This document shows, piece by piece, positions 16,954 to 25,986 of a stretch of DNA of 64,000 bases (position 1 is its first letter; each line of letters starts with the position of its first letter). The stretch spans positions 744,001 to 808,000 of the forward strand of contig NZ_CP042831.1 in the NCBI RefSeq assembly GCF_008000935.1, written 5' to 3'. Both the position numbers and the translations under genes were made by a program. The notes under the pieces were generated by a model that saw only the letters and a list, made by a program, of their open reading frames with translations, searched no databases and was not told the DNA's origin. The DNA is from Flavobacterium alkalisoli (GTDB lineage: Bacteria; Bacteroidota; Bacteroidia; Flavobacteriales; Flavobacteriaceae).

Positions 16954-18213
16954 ATGCTAAAACAACAAACAGATGTACTTATTATTGGCGCTGGACCTTC
17001 AGGATGTGTAGCGGCTTCATACTTACATAACAATAACATAAAGGTAAAAGTAGTTGAAAAGTCTAAATTTCCACGATTTGTTATTGGCGAGAGTCTTATA
17101 CCAAGAGTAATGGACCACTTTGAGGAAGCAGGACTTCTTGAAAGCCTTAAGGCCATGAATTTTGAAAAGAAATTTGGCGCCCGCTTTATAAGAGGTGAAG
17201 AAATATGTGAGTTTGATTTTAGCGAAAAATTTGGTGAAGGCTGGGACTGGACCTGGCAGGTACCCCGTGCAGATTTTGACAATACCCTGGCTAAGGAAGT
17301 AGTAAACAAAGGAATTGATCTTGAATTTGAAAGCGAAGTACTTGATGTTGTCTTTAATGAAGACGGCTCCTCTATAACAACAGTAAAAAACAAAGAAGGG
17401 GATATAAATGAAATACATGCCCGTTTTATAATAGACTCCAGCGGATATGGCCGTGTACTGCCAAGAATATTAAAACTGGATGCTCCTTCTTCTATACCTG
17501 AAAACTCATCTCTCTTTAGCCATGTAAAAGATGTTAACAGGCCTGAAGGGCGGGAAGGTGTTTTAATATCTTTTGATATCTTAGAAACAAAAGTATGGTT
17601 GTGGGTAATACCATTTTCTAACGGCAATACCAGTATTGGCGTTGTAGGCCCTACTTCTTTTATAAACTCTTTAGGAGGCAGTAATGCCGAAGCTCTTAAA
17701 GAGGTAATTAACAGGTCTGATTTTTATCGTGACCGTTTTAAGGATGTAGACTTTTTATTTGAGCCTCATAAAATTGAAAACTATTCGTGCTCTGTAACTA
17801 AATTATGTGGCCCGGGCTTTACCTTAACAGGAAACAGTTCAGAGTTTTTAGATCCGGTATTCTCTTCAGGAGTATGTTTTGCTACCGAATCAGGTATGCT
17901 TTCGGCTAAATTATTCCTAAAGGAATTACAGGGCGAAAAAGTAGACTGGGATAAAGAATATACTGAATACATGAAATATGGTGTAAACGTATTTGCCACT
18001 TACGTTAAGGAATGGTACACCGGAAACCTGCAGACATTGTTTTTCCACAGGCCGGAAAATTCGGATGTGAAGAAGAAAATATGCGCCGTATTAGCAGGTT
18101 ATGTATGGGATAAGGAAAATTCGTTTGTAAAAAAACATGCCCATGTAATTAAGAACATGGCTTACATGATAGAAATGGGCAAAACAATGGATCAGGAATC
18201 CTATGATAATTAA
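16954..18213 (+). CDS. FAD-dependent halogenase/monooxygenase-like flavoprotein
   Basis: 419 residues from the ATG at 16954. An earlier in-frame start at 16882 precedes the candidate promoter -7 box and the domain start, so I reject it. The FAD loop GAGPSG is at residues 12-17 and VIGESLIPRVMDHFEEAG follows. The flavin-halogenase motif WxWxIP is present as WLWVIP (215-220). The site that aligns with the catalytic lysine of tryptophan halogenases seems to be Asp here, so halogenase activity is uncertain; ring hydroxylation is an alternative. It diverges from the tyrosine ammonia-lyase gene and ends at a strong terminator. Probably tailors the phenolic head group. Confidence 0.8.
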   Translation: MLKQQTDVLIIGAGPSGCVAASYLHNNNIKVKVVEKSKFPRFVIGESLIPRVMDHFEEAGLLESLKAMNFEKKFGARFIRGEEICEFDFSEKFGEGWDWTWQVPRADFDNTLAKEVVNKGIDLEFESEVLDVVFNEDGSSITTVKNKEGDINEIHARFIIDSSGYGRVLPRILKLDAPSSIPENSSLFSHVKDVNRPEGREGVLISFDILETKVWLWVIPFSNGNTSIGVVGPTSFINSLGGSNAEALKEVINRSDFYRDRFKDVDFLFEPHKIENYSCSVTKLCGPGFTLTGNSSEFLDPVFSSGVCFATESGMLSAKLFLKELQGEKVDWDKEYTEYMKYGVNVFATYVKEWYTGNLQTLFFHRPENSDVKKKICAVLAGYVWDKENSFVKKHAHVIKNMAYMIEMGKTMDQESYDN

Positions 18214-18231
18214 AACCAAAGTTTTATAAAT

Positions 18232-18264
18232 AAAAAAAGCGCCTTTTAAAGAGGCGCTTTTTTT
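18232..18264. terminator. Bidirectional rho-independent terminator
   Basis: Stem AGCGCCT/AGGCGCT with a 7-nt loop, A-tract on the left and T-tract on the right, so it can end transcription from both sides. It lies between the convergent flavoprotein gene (ends 18213) and the secreted protein gene (ends 18283). Confidence 0.9.
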
Positions 18265-18282
18265 ATTTTATTTCAGTAAAAA

Positions 18283-18888
18283 TTACTTTGTTTTTTTAAG
18301 CATCATTTTACCCAATGATTTTGCTGTTTTAGCAAAACCTTCACCTATTCTGCTTTCGTTACTAAAGTTATTACCCCACTGATCGCCCGGAGCCTCATCA
18401 CTCTGGATTTCAAGCAGAACATTACTTTTATTTGCAGTCTCTACAAAACGTAATACTGTGCTAACCTTTGCAGGTTTTTTCATCATGGCTACGTCCCATC
18501 CCGGATAAATCCATACCACATCTACAATAAGAGTATACTTTGCACTTGTTAAGCCTTCTTCTACAGTTACATTTTTCTCGTTACCATATACTTTATTAAG
18601 AAGCTCCATGAATTTAGGATTCCATATCATTTGCGGACTTGCTTCCCATTTCTTTTTCCAGGCATTACCGTTACCTTTACTTTTTTCGTTAAGGTCTTTT
18701 ACCCTTTCTTCAACATACTGCTCGTTAGTAAGGTTATCTTTCATTAATTTAAGGTCAGAGTAATTAAACTCCACGTTAAGTTCTTTCTCTCCTTTTAAGA
18801 ACTTAAAGTCTCCTTTTTTAACGTCCATATCTTGTGCAATACCTGCAAAAGATACCAGCATTAATGCTAATAGTGCTATTTTTTTCAT
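18283..18888 (-). CDS. Secreted protein of unknown function
   Basis: 201 residues. An N-terminal signal peptide (KKIALLALMLVSFAGIAQ, cleavage after AQ) shows export. The mature part is lysine-rich, with WIYPGWDVAMMKKPAKV and VLLEIQSDEAPGDQWG, which suggests a beta-rich periplasmic or outer-membrane-associated domain. I do not recognise a family with a known role. It is monocistronic: the flavoprotein terminator lies downstream, and a -7 like TATTTTTG at 18913-18920 (minus) lies 25 nt before the start. Confidence 0.7.
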   Translation of the reverse strand: MKKIALLALMLVSFAGIAQDMDVKKGDFKFLKGEKELNVEFNYSDLKLMKDNLTNEQYVEERVKDLNEKSKGNGNAWKKKWEASPQMIWNPKFMELLNKVYGNEKNVTVEEGLTSAKYTLIVDVVWIYPGWDVAMMKKPAKVSTVLRFVETANKSNVLLEIQSDEAPGDQWGNNFSNESRIGEGFAKTAKSLGKMMLKKTK

Positions 18889-19016
18889 GATTTAAATTGG
18901 TTAATTGAAAGCCAAAAATATAAAAATATTTCACTTAGCTGTACCAACTATTACTAAATAATTAAAAATATCCTATATATATTACAAAAAAACACCTGTT
19001 TTCGCAGGCCTCTCAA

Positions 19017-20639
19017 TTAGTTAATGTGAACCTTTATCATCACATCTTCTTTTTCCTTTTTATATACCTCTACGGCAAAATAATTTTCAGCAACTTCAAC
19101 AATCCTGCCTATTCCGAACTGATAAACAGGCATTCCTTCTACATCCTGTAAATTAAACACAGGACTGTTTACATAACTCCCATCTGTATCCTTAATCTTA
19201 AAGGAAGTAAAATAACCGTCACGACCATCAAAGTATTCTTCAGGAGCCTGATCCTTTGAAAGGTTATGGTTTTTTATATCATCAAGGAAAAACACATAGT
19301 GATAATTCCCTACATTAATATATTTAAACGATAAACCTCCTTTGTATTGTAGGCCAACCTGTCTTTTAGGGAGCTTTTTCATCCAGGACAAATTACCCTG
19401 TGCATCTATTTTAGTAACTAATATATCTCTGAAATTCGTTGTGTAAGTATTTTCTAAAGGTTTATCTGGTGTTGGTGAAAAGACTGACCCTATAGAAAAG
19501 TGCTCTATAAAAAGTACCATGCTTCCGTCTTCATTAGTTACAAGATCTCTATACCACAACCATAGCATATCGACATTAGGATCATCTCCTTTATCAATTT
19601 CTTTCCTTTCCTTTTCACTTAAATAAGACTTAACTATCTCTGTAGGGATTTCATGAGTAAATATATTATACTGCCCCCTTTCCTTATGTATTTTTATAAC
19701 AGCAATACCATCTGCATCATATTCGTCAGTATTATTATAAAAACCTGTACAAACAATGTTACCCTCTTTATCTTCAAAAAGTTTTTTGGCGAAGACAAAA
19801 TTGTCTTTGATCTCAATTTTTGTAATATTAATTTCTGTTGAACCTGCCGGAATCTTAAAAAGTTCAAGATGATAATTGACTGACTTATCTTTTTTACTCA
19901 TTTCTTCACTATCGTCATGATAGACGTTTGCCATCATGTAAGTGTTAGCCTCTGCATCTATGGCATAATCACTTATGCCCATTCTCCTTCTGGTATACGG
20001 CATTTTAACTTCTTGCTGAGATGTCACATTGGCATTTTCATCCATAAGACACACTCCAATAATATTCCAGCTTTTAGTGTCCCGCTTTTTCTTAGGCTTT
20101 TTTGTGTAGTGGATTAAAATTTTATTTCCTTCTTTTGAAGTAACAAAATTAAATTTTGCTGCCCCGTCTGGCAATATATAAAATGCACCCATTGCACTTC
20201 CTGTTACTTTGCCTTCTACTTTTAGCACAAGTGTATTTTTGCCAATAAATTCTCCTTTATCAAAATCTATTTCTCTTGAAAAAAGCTGCTCTACACGACC
20301 ATCCCATAAGGAATAGAATAAATAATACCTGTTACCAATTTCCATAAGCTTTTCCAACTGCACATCTTTAGGAAAAAGTTTTGCCACCTCATATCGCTTT
20401 TTTGACTTAAAAACTATTTTCTCTTCTTTACTATCAAACTTTTGAATAAAAATTTCCTTTCTTTTTATTTTTATTGTAAGGATTTGGTCATTTTTTGAAA
20501 AATAGAATTTTTCAAAACCATCACAAACTTCATAAGTGTTACTAACGGTATAGCTATAATCTGCAGAAAGCTCTTTTTGAGCCATAGTTATCCAGGCATT
20601 TAGTAATAATGCAAGGAGCATAAGATGTTTTTTCATCAT
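19017..20639 (-). CDS. Large secreted protein of unknown function
   Basis: 540 residues from the ATG at 20639 (an ATG at 20636 would give 539). Starting there puts a clean signal peptide (KKHLMLLALLLNAWITMAQ) at the N-terminus. A longer reading to 20669 would begin next to the -7 like TATCTTTG box at 20675-20682 and is unlikely. The mature protein is rich in aromatic and lysine residues with repeated sheet-like segments (GNRYYLFYSLWDGRVEQLF, GNYHYVFFLDDIKNH), which suggests a beta-propeller-like fold. No catalytic motif or sorting domain is seen, and function is unknown. No gene is close on the same strand. Confidence 0.7.
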   Translation of the reverse strand: MMKKHLMLLALLLNAWITMAQKELSADYSYTVSNTYEVCDGFEKFYFSKNDQILTIKIKRKEIFIQKFDSKEEKIVFKSKKRYEVAKLFPKDVQLEKLMEIGNRYYLFYSLWDGRVEQLFSREIDFDKGEFIGKNTLVLKVEGKVTGSAMGAFYILPDGAAKFNFVTSKEGNKILIHYTKKPKKKRDTKSWNIIGVCLMDENANVTSQQEVKMPYTRRRMGISDYAIDAEANTYMMANVYHDDSEEMSKKDKSVNYHLELFKIPAGSTEINITKIEIKDNFVFAKKLFEDKEGNIVCTGFYNNTDEYDADGIAVIKIHKERGQYNIFTHEIPTEIVKSYLSEKERKEIDKGDDPNVDMLWLWYRDLVTNEDGSMVLFIEHFSIGSVFSPTPDKPLENTYTTNFRDILVTKIDAQGNLSWMKKLPKRQVGLQYKGGLSFKYINVGNYHYVFFLDDIKNHNLSKDQAPEEYFDGRDGYFTSFKIKDTDGSYVNSPVFNLQDVEGMPVYQFGIGRIVEVAENYFAVEVYKKEKEDVMIKVHIN

Positions 20640-20746
20640 AAAATTAAGGTTGGTTAAAAACGACCGCAATTTTACAAAGATATTTTAGTTTTTTTAACAT
20701 TTTTTTGTAGTCTTTTACCTCATCTGGACATGTAAAATATTAAAAC

Positions 20747-20778
20747 AAAAAACCCGCTTATTTACATAAGCGGGTTTT
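20747..20778 (-). terminator. Terminator of the tRNA transcript
   Basis: On the minus strand the stem AAAACCCGCTTAT/ATAAGCGGGTTTT with a short loop is followed by a T-rich tract. It lies directly after tRNA-Arg and ends the tRNA unit. Confidence 0.88.
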
Positions 20779-20779
20779 G

Positions 20780-20851
20780 TAGCCTCGACAGGAATCGAAC
20801 CTGTATCAAAAGTTTAGGAAACTCCCATTCTATCCGTTGAACTACGAGGCC
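20780..20851 (-). tRNA. tRNA-Arg (anticodon CCT)
   Basis: Folds as a 72-nt cloverleaf: acceptor GGCCTCG/CGAGGCT (one G-T pair), D stem GTTC/GAAT, anticodon stem GGAGT/ACTTT with loop TTCCTAA, T stem ACAGG/CCTGT with loop TTCGATT, discriminator A. Anticodon CCT reads AGG arginine codons. The CCA end is not encoded. It follows tRNA-Asn on the same strand, with a hairpin between them. Confidence 0.93.
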
Positions 20852-20860
20852 TAAACAAAA

Positions 20861-20889
20861 AAAGGCCTTACATTTCTGTAAAGCCTTTG
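20861..20889 (-). terminator. Hairpin between the two tRNAs
   Basis: The stem AAAGGCTTTACA/TGTAAGGCCTTT with an AAAT-type loop is followed on the minus strand by a run of T, so it can partly terminate transcription after tRNA-Asn or serve as a processing signal before tRNA-Arg. Confidence 0.75.
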
Positions 20890-20899
20890 GTTAAAGTAG

Positions 20900-20973
20900 C
20901 TCCCCCTCTTGGGCTCGAACCAAGGACCCTCTGATTAACAGTCAGATGCTCTAACCAACTGAGCTAAGGAGGA
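20900..20973 (-). tRNA. tRNA-Asn (anticodon GTT)
   Basis: 74-nt cloverleaf: acceptor TCCTCCT/AGGGGGA, D stem GCTC/GAGC, anticodon stem TCTGA/TCAGA with loop CTGTTAA (GTT at positions 34-36), T stem CTTGG/CCAAG with loop TTCGAGC, discriminator G. Reads asparagine codons. The stretch between this gene and rseP contains only the promoter listed separately. Confidence 0.95.
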
Positions 20974-21076
20974 AACTGTATATTTTAAAAGTAACTGCTG
21001 TTTATTTTGTTTTCCCAGCTATACTTAATGTTTCTAAGAACTTGTGTTTGCTAATATTGTTGCCTTTATTGCGGTG

Positions 21077-21107
21077 CAAATATATAACCATTTTTAATTT
21101 TCGCAAA
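21077..21107 (-). promoter_or_regulatory. Consensus Bacteroidota promoter for the tRNA genes
   Basis: The minus strand has TTTG (21107-21104), exactly 19 nt, then TATATTTG (21084-21077). This is a full match to the -33/-7 consensus TTTG-N19-TAnnTTTG used by the Bacteroidota housekeeping sigma factor. Transcription should start near 21070, about 100 nt before tRNA-Asn. No other start signal is seen in 20974-21135. Confidence 0.8.
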
Positions 21108-21135
21108 CAAATTCAAGAAAAAAATTTGAAAAATT

Positions 21136-22479
21136 TTACTTGCCAGTAATTATCTTAAAAATATCATTCCCGTTAACCAGCAACACTAATGAAATAAGTA
21201 TAACAAAACCAGCAATTTGGGCATATTCCATGAATTTATCACCAGGTTTTCTGCCTGTAATCATTTCAAATAATAAAAACATTACATGACCACCATCAAG
21301 AGCCGGAATAGGTAATAAATTCATTACACCAAGCATGATTGATAACAATGCGGTAATGTTCCAAAACGCAAACCAACTCCATGAATTAGGAAAAATATCA
21401 AAAATGGCATAAAAACCACCTACCCCTTTATAAGCCCCGGTACTTGGCGTAAAAATAGCTTTAAGCTGAGTAAAATATTTTCCAAGTTCATCCTTACTTC
21501 TTTGTAAGCCTGCCGGAACAGATTCAAATAAGCCATACTCTTCCTGACTTATTTTATAATATCCAAGCTTTTCAAGATTACTAAGACTTAAAGAAGTCGT
21601 TAGAACTCCTACCTTACCCTCTTTATCAAAACCAATTTTAATCGGCTGCTCTTTTTCATCTCTAAAAACAATCGCATCAAAAGTCTTTCCTTTATTGTTT
21701 TCTGCAAAAGCAACTACCTCATCTGCATATTTTGTTTTTTGCCCGTTAATAGAAACAATAACGTCTCCTTTCTGTAAAACATCCTTATTAACAGAAGAAT
21801 CATCAACCTTAGCCACCACAAACGGATATCTTAATGACACTAACGGAGCTTTCTTACCGTCCATCATTTTATCAATAAGGTCTATTGGTAAATTAATATC
21901 CTGAACACTGCCGTTTCTCTCTATAGTAACTTTTTTTGCAAAAAGCACATCATAAGCAACGTCATTAAACTTCTCAACTTCTTTACCATCCAGCTCAAGT
22001 ATCTTATCCCCGTTTTTAAAGCCTAATTCTTCTGCTACAGGGTTTACTACTGCAATACCGTCTTTAACTTCGCTGTTGGCAATATAAGTATCGCCATACA
22101 CATAGGCCATACCTATGTAAATCACGATAGCCAGAATAAAGTTTACGGTAACACCGCCAAGCATTATAATTAGTCGCTGCCATGCCGGTTTAGAGCGAAA
22201 CTCCCAAGGCTTTGGCTCCTCGGCCATTTGCTCCTTGTCCATACTCTCGTCTATCATACCGGCAATTTTTACATACCCCCCGAGAGGCAGCCAGCCAATA
22301 CCATAAACGGTTTCGCCTATTTTCTTTTTAAAAAGTGAATATTTTATATCAAAGAAAAGATAGAACTTTTCAACTTTGGTCTTAAATAACTTAGCCGGTA
22401 TAAAGTGCCCCAGCTCATGCAGCACGATCAATAAAGATAAACTCAATAAAAACTGAGAGAGTTTTATTACTACTTCCAT
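21136..22479 (-). CDS. rseP: RIP zinc metalloprotease RseP (site-2 protease)
   Basis: 447 residues. The zinc motif HELGH is at residues 21-25 in a membrane segment, and the second metal site appears near the C-terminus in MNLLPIPALDGGHVMFLLFE. Central PDZ-like regions include GIAVVNPVAEELGFKNGDKILELDG and VLQKGDVIVSINGQ, indicating two PDZ domains. The enzyme cleaves transmembrane substrates, typically anti-sigma factors, during envelope stress. A -7 like TATTTTTG lies at 22505-22512 on the minus strand, 26 nt upstream. It is a single-gene unit. Confidence 0.93.
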   Translation of the reverse strand: MEVVIKLSQFLLSLSLLIVLHELGHFIPAKLFKTKVEKFYLFFDIKYSLFKKKIGETVYGIGWLPLGGYVKIAGMIDESMDKEQMAEEPKPWEFRSKPAWQRLIIMLGGVTVNFILAIVIYIGMAYVYGDTYIANSEVKDGIAVVNPVAEELGFKNGDKILELDGKEVEKFNDVAYDVLFAKKVTIERNGSVQDINLPIDLIDKMMDGKKAPLVSLRYPFVVAKVDDSSVNKDVLQKGDVIVSINGQKTKYADEVVAFAENNKGKTFDAIVFRDEKEQPIKIGFDKEGKVGVLTTSLSLSNLEKLGYYKISQEEYGLFESVPAGLQRSKDELGKYFTQLKAIFTPSTGAYKGVGGFYAIFDIFPNSWSWFAFWNITALLSIMLGVMNLLPIPALDGGHVMFLLFEMITGRKPGDKFMEYAQIAGFVILISLVLLVNGNDIFKIITGK

Positions 22480-22566
22480 TTGTCAATTTTACTCTGTTAA
22501 CGCACAAAAATAGCATTTTCTGATTACTATCGGTCATTTAATTTCAAACGTTATCCTATTTAAATG

Positions 22567-22600
22567 TTTGTTAATAATAGCTCTACACGTTTTAACTTTG
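22567..22600 (+). promoter_or_regulatory. Promoter of the oxidoreductase/transport group
   Basis: TTTG at 22567-22570, 22 nt, then TAACTTTG at 22593-22600, matching the Bacteroidota -33/-7 pattern within its accepted spacing. It lies about 105 nt before the first gene of the plus-strand group (22705). Confidence 0.6.
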
Positions 22601-22704
22601 CTTTTTGTAAGGTAACTTTACGTTTTGTAAAATCTGTTGATTTGATTTTACCATCAAAAACATCTGTTTTTTGATTACTTCTTTTAACCTCAAAAAGTAA
22701 GATT

Positions 22705-23781
22705 ATGGCTTCAAAATTGTTTTCATTACTTCAAATAAAAAGTATAATCCTTAAAAACCGTATTGTAATATCTCCCATGTGCCAGTATTCGGCAGAAGAC
22801 GGTTTTGCCAACCATTGGCATCTGGTACATTTAGGCGCACGTGCGATTGGCGGAGCGGGACTTATTATACAGGAAGCAACCGCCGTTTCTCCCGAAGGAC
22901 GAATAACTCCCGAAGATTTGGGCATATGGAAAGATGAGCACATTGAGAAATACAAAGAGATAACTGCTTTTATAATGCAGGAAAATGCTGTTCCCGGCAT
23001 TCAGCTGGCACACGCAGGCAGAAAGGCAAGCACATCGGCACCGTGGCAGGAAAGGCGTAAACTTACCGAAGCCGAAAACGGGTGGCAAACGGTAGCGCCA
23101 AGTGCCATACCGTATTATGATAACGACGCACACCCACCAAGGGAAATGAGCATAGCTGATATTAAAAAAGTAATTGCCGATTTTAAGGCTGCCACCAAAA
23201 GGGCTCACGATGCCTGCTACAAAGTATTGGAGATACATGCGGCTCACGGTTACCTCATCCATCAGTTCCTGTCGCCATTATGTAATAAGCGTACGGATGA
23301 GTATGGAGGAAGTTTTGAAAACCGTATCCGATTGCTGATCGAAATACTGGAAGCTGTTAAATCCGAATGGCCTAACGACCTGCCTTTATTTGTACGTATT
23401 TCGGGCACCGACTGGGCTGCAGGAGGTTGGGAGGTAGAAGATTCTGTTAAACTGGCAAAACTGCTGAAAGAAAAAGGGGTGGATGTAATTGACTGTTCGT
23501 CCGGCGGGGCCGTACATTTCCAAAACATACCTACAGCACCTAACTACCAGGTTCCCATAAGCGAACGCATAAAAAAAGAAACAGGAATACACACCGGAGC
23601 TGTCGGACTAATTACCGAAGCGCATCAGGCAGAAGAGATATTGGAAAAAGATCAGGCCGATTTAGTATTTTTTGCCCGTGAATCGCTTCGTGATCCTAAT
23701 CTTGCCCTTAACTTTGCACACGAACTTAAAGCCAATGTTATTTGGCCTAAACAATATGAAAGGGCACAGCTCGAAGACTAA
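22705..23781 (+). CDS. NADPH dehydrogenase of the old yellow enzyme family (YqjM/NamA-like)
   Basis: 358 residues, TIM-barrel FMN enzyme. Cys26 and Tyr28 in SPMCQYSAEDG are the YqjM-type active-site residues, HAAHGYLIHQFLSPLCNKRTD carries the substrate-binding region, and ENRIRLLIEILEAVK follows. It reduces activated C=C bonds of electrophiles with NAD(P)H in the cytosol. It is first in a run of plus-strand redox genes (OYE, Gfo/Idh/MocA, aldo-keto reductase). Spacing to the next gene is 65 nt, so cotranscription is likely but not certain. Confidence 0.9.
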   Translation: MASKLFSLLQIKSIILKNRIVISPMCQYSAEDGFANHWHLVHLGARAIGGAGLIIQEATAVSPEGRITPEDLGIWKDEHIEKYKEITAFIMQENAVPGIQLAHAGRKASTSAPWQERRKLTEAENGWQTVAPSAIPYYDNDAHPPREMSIADIKKVIADFKAATKRAHDACYKVLEIHAAHGYLIHQFLSPLCNKRTDEYGGSFENRIRLLIEILEAVKSEWPNDLPLFVRISGTDWAAGGWEVEDSVKLAKLLKEKGVDVIDCSSGGAVHFQNIPTAPNYQVPISERIKKETGIHTGAVGLITEAHQAEEILEKDQADLVFFARESLRDPNLALNFAHELKANVIWPKQYERAQLED

Positions 23782-23846
23782 TCCGCAATAGTCATTCAAT
23801 TTGCCTGTACTCTTTCAGGAATTAACCGCAACATCTGTTAATAATT

Positions 23847-24890
23847 ATGAAGAAACTAAAAACAGCTCTGCTTTCCTATGGTATGTCCGGCAAAGTGTTT
23901 CATGCGCCCTTTTTAGAGCTGCATCCGCGCTTTGAGCTAACCGGTTCATGGGAACGCAGCAAAAAACTTATACAACAAGATTATCCCGAAGTAAAAAGCT
24001 ACAGTTCACTGGAAGAGCTCTTAAATGATGATGTAGACCTGGTTATTGTTAATACTCCGGTTGAAACGCATTATGAATATGCCAAAAAAGTACTTGAAGC
24101 AGGTAAACACGCCCTGGTAGAAAAATCTTTTACCACAACAACTGCCGAAGCCGAAGAACTTCGTGACCTTGCCAAACAAAAAGGACTGAAACTTTCGGTG
24201 TATCAAAATCGCCGTTGGGATAGCGATTTTAAAACCGTTAAGGAGGTTATAGACGAAAAATTGCTGGGCGATGTTGTAGAAGCCGAGTTCAGGTTTGACC
24301 GCTACAACCCTAATCTTAGCCCTAAAATACATAAGGAAACCGCTAATGCAGGAGCAGGAGTTTTAAAGGACCTCGGCTCTCACCTTATCGATCAGGCAAT
24401 ACATCTCTTTGGATTACCCAATGCAGTTTTTGCCGATTTAAGGATTACCCGAAAAAATTCACTTGTAGACGACCTGATGGATATACTGTTGTATTATTCT
24501 GATAAGAGAGTACGGCTTAGGGCAGGTTTCTTTTTTAGGGAAGCTGTACCTGCTTATGCTGTTCACGGTACTAAAGGATCTTTCCTTAAAAGCCGTGGCG
24601 ACATTCAGGAAGACGAACTTAAAACCGGTAAAAAACCTACTCTTGAAGGCTGGGGAATAGAACCGGAAGATAAGGCCGGGATACTGCATACCGAGAAACA
24701 TGGCGAAGTGTACCGCGGGCATATCCCTACCCGCCATGGCAATTACTACGGCCTTTTTGATGCATTATACCATTCTATTACCGAAGATAAGCCGGAACCT
24801 GTTCCTGCAGAAGACGGCGTTAAGGTAATGAAGGTTATAGATGCTGCCATACAAAGCAGCGAACAGAAAAAAGTTATTCAACTAAAATAA
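23847..24890 (+). CDS. Gfo/Idh/MocA-family oxidoreductase
   Basis: 347 residues. N-terminal Rossmann fold (LLSYGMSGKVFHAPFLELHPRFELTG), then LVEKSFTTTTAEAEELRD with the conserved Glu-Lys of the family, then the C-terminal sheet domain starting near residue 130 (GDVVEAEFRFDRY, LKDLGSHLIDQAIHLFG). Such enzymes oxidise or reduce sugars and cyclitols with NAD(P). The aldo-keto reductase gene starts 6 nt downstream, so the two probably form an operon. The specific substrate is unknown. Confidence 0.88.
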   Translation: MKKLKTALLSYGMSGKVFHAPFLELHPRFELTGSWERSKKLIQQDYPEVKSYSSLEELLNDDVDLVIVNTPVETHYEYAKKVLEAGKHALVEKSFTTTTAEAEELRDLAKQKGLKLSVYQNRRWDSDFKTVKEVIDEKLLGDVVEAEFRFDRYNPNLSPKIHKETANAGAGVLKDLGSHLIDQAIHLFGLPNAVFADLRITRKNSLVDDLMDILLYYSDKRVRLRAGFFFREAVPAYAVHGTKGSFLKSRGDIQEDELKTGKKPTLEGWGIEPEDKAGILHTEKHGEVYRGHIPTRHGNYYGLFDALYHSITEDKPEPVPAEDGVKVMKVIDAAIQSSEQKKVIQLK

Positions 24891-24896
24891 ACTATC

Positions 24897-25850
24897 ATGC
24901 AAAAACGACAATTAGGAAAGTCTGATCTTCAGGTTTTCCCTATAGCCTTTGGAGGAAATGTGTTTGGCTGGACGATAGATGAAAAAACCTCTTTTGAAAT
25001 ACTGGATGCCTTTACAGGTGCCGGTTTTAATTTTATAGACACTGCAGATATATATTCCCGCTGGGCACCCGGTAATAAAGGAGGTGAATCGGAAACCGTT
25101 ATAGGCAACTGGCTAAAAAAGAATAATAATCGTGATAAAGTTATTATAGCCACTAAAGTAGGTGGTGATATGGGAAGCGGAAAACGTGACCTTTCCAAAA
25201 AGTACATCCTTAAGGCTGCCGAAGATTCCCTTAAAAGGCTACAGACAGATTATATCGACTTATACCAAACCCATTGGGATGACGAAACCACACCGATTGA
25301 GGAAACACTTGAAGCGTATGATCAACTGATAAAAGAAGGTAAGGTTCGTTACATTGGTGCCTCTAACCTTTCTACCGAAAGGCTTCAGGCTTCCATGCGT
25401 ATTTCCTTTGAACAGAAACTACCCTCCTATGTTACCTTTCAGCCACATTATAACCTTTATGAAAGGGAGGTTTTTGAAGCCAGTCTCGAAGAGGTATGCC
25501 TACAGCACAATCTGGGAGTAATAAGCTACTTTTCACTGGCAAGTGGTTTCCTTACCGGAAAATACCGTAGCGAGGCCGACCTGAGTAAAAGTCAGCGTGG
25601 CGGGGGCGTAGCAAAATATCTTGACGCAAGAGGGATGAAAATACTTGATGCGTTGGACAAGGTAGCTGCCGAACTTAACACTGCTCCGGCTACAGTTGCA
25701 TTGGCATGGCTTATTCATCGCCCATCGGTAACAGCCCCCATAGTAAGTGCTACCAATCTTAAACAGCTGGACAGCATTATAACAGCTCCCGATCTGGCTA
25801 TTACCAAGGAACAGTTGGATTATCTTACCCAAATAAGTGCATGGCATTAA
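24897..25850 (+). CDS. Aldo/keto reductase
   Basis: 317 residues, TIM barrel. The catalytic Asp and Tyr are in NFIDTADIYSRWAPG, the Lys in VIIATKVGG and the His in YQTHWDDETTP. GASNLSTERLQ and APIVSATNLKQLDS place it among YajO/YghZ-like NADPH-dependent reductases of aldehydes and ketones. It follows the Gfo/Idh/MocA gene by 6 nt. A second family member lies at 27225. Substrate cannot be told from the sequence. Confidence 0.9.
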   Translation: MQKRQLGKSDLQVFPIAFGGNVFGWTIDEKTSFEILDAFTGAGFNFIDTADIYSRWAPGNKGGESETVIGNWLKKNNNRDKVIIATKVGGDMGSGKRDLSKKYILKAAEDSLKRLQTDYIDLYQTHWDDETTPIEETLEAYDQLIKEGKVRYIGASNLSTERLQASMRISFEQKLPSYVTFQPHYNLYEREVFEASLEEVCLQHNLGVISYFSLASGFLTGKYRSEADLSKSQRGGGVAKYLDARGMKILDALDKVAAELNTAPATVALAWLIHRPSVTAPIVSATNLKQLDSIITAPDLAITKEQLDYLTQISAWH

Positions 25851-25986
25851 TATGGCACAACATTATGATAAAATTGTACAACTCAAAATAAAAGGTATTA
25901 TCTAATTTTAAGCTCTAAAAAAGTCTTATTAAAACATCTATGTTTAAACAAATAACCTTTCAGCATTGGAAGTAAAGCGTGACGAT

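Noticed and set aside
16950..17627. 225-residue minus-strand frame opposite the flavoprotein
   Set aside because: The plus-strand gene has clear FAD and WxWxIP motifs; the antisense frame is Ser/Thr/Pro-rich shadow sequence.
21048..21066. TTGCTAAT half-site resembling the XRE operator
   Set aside because: Only the left arm matches; the right arm does not. Chance match in AT-rich DNA.
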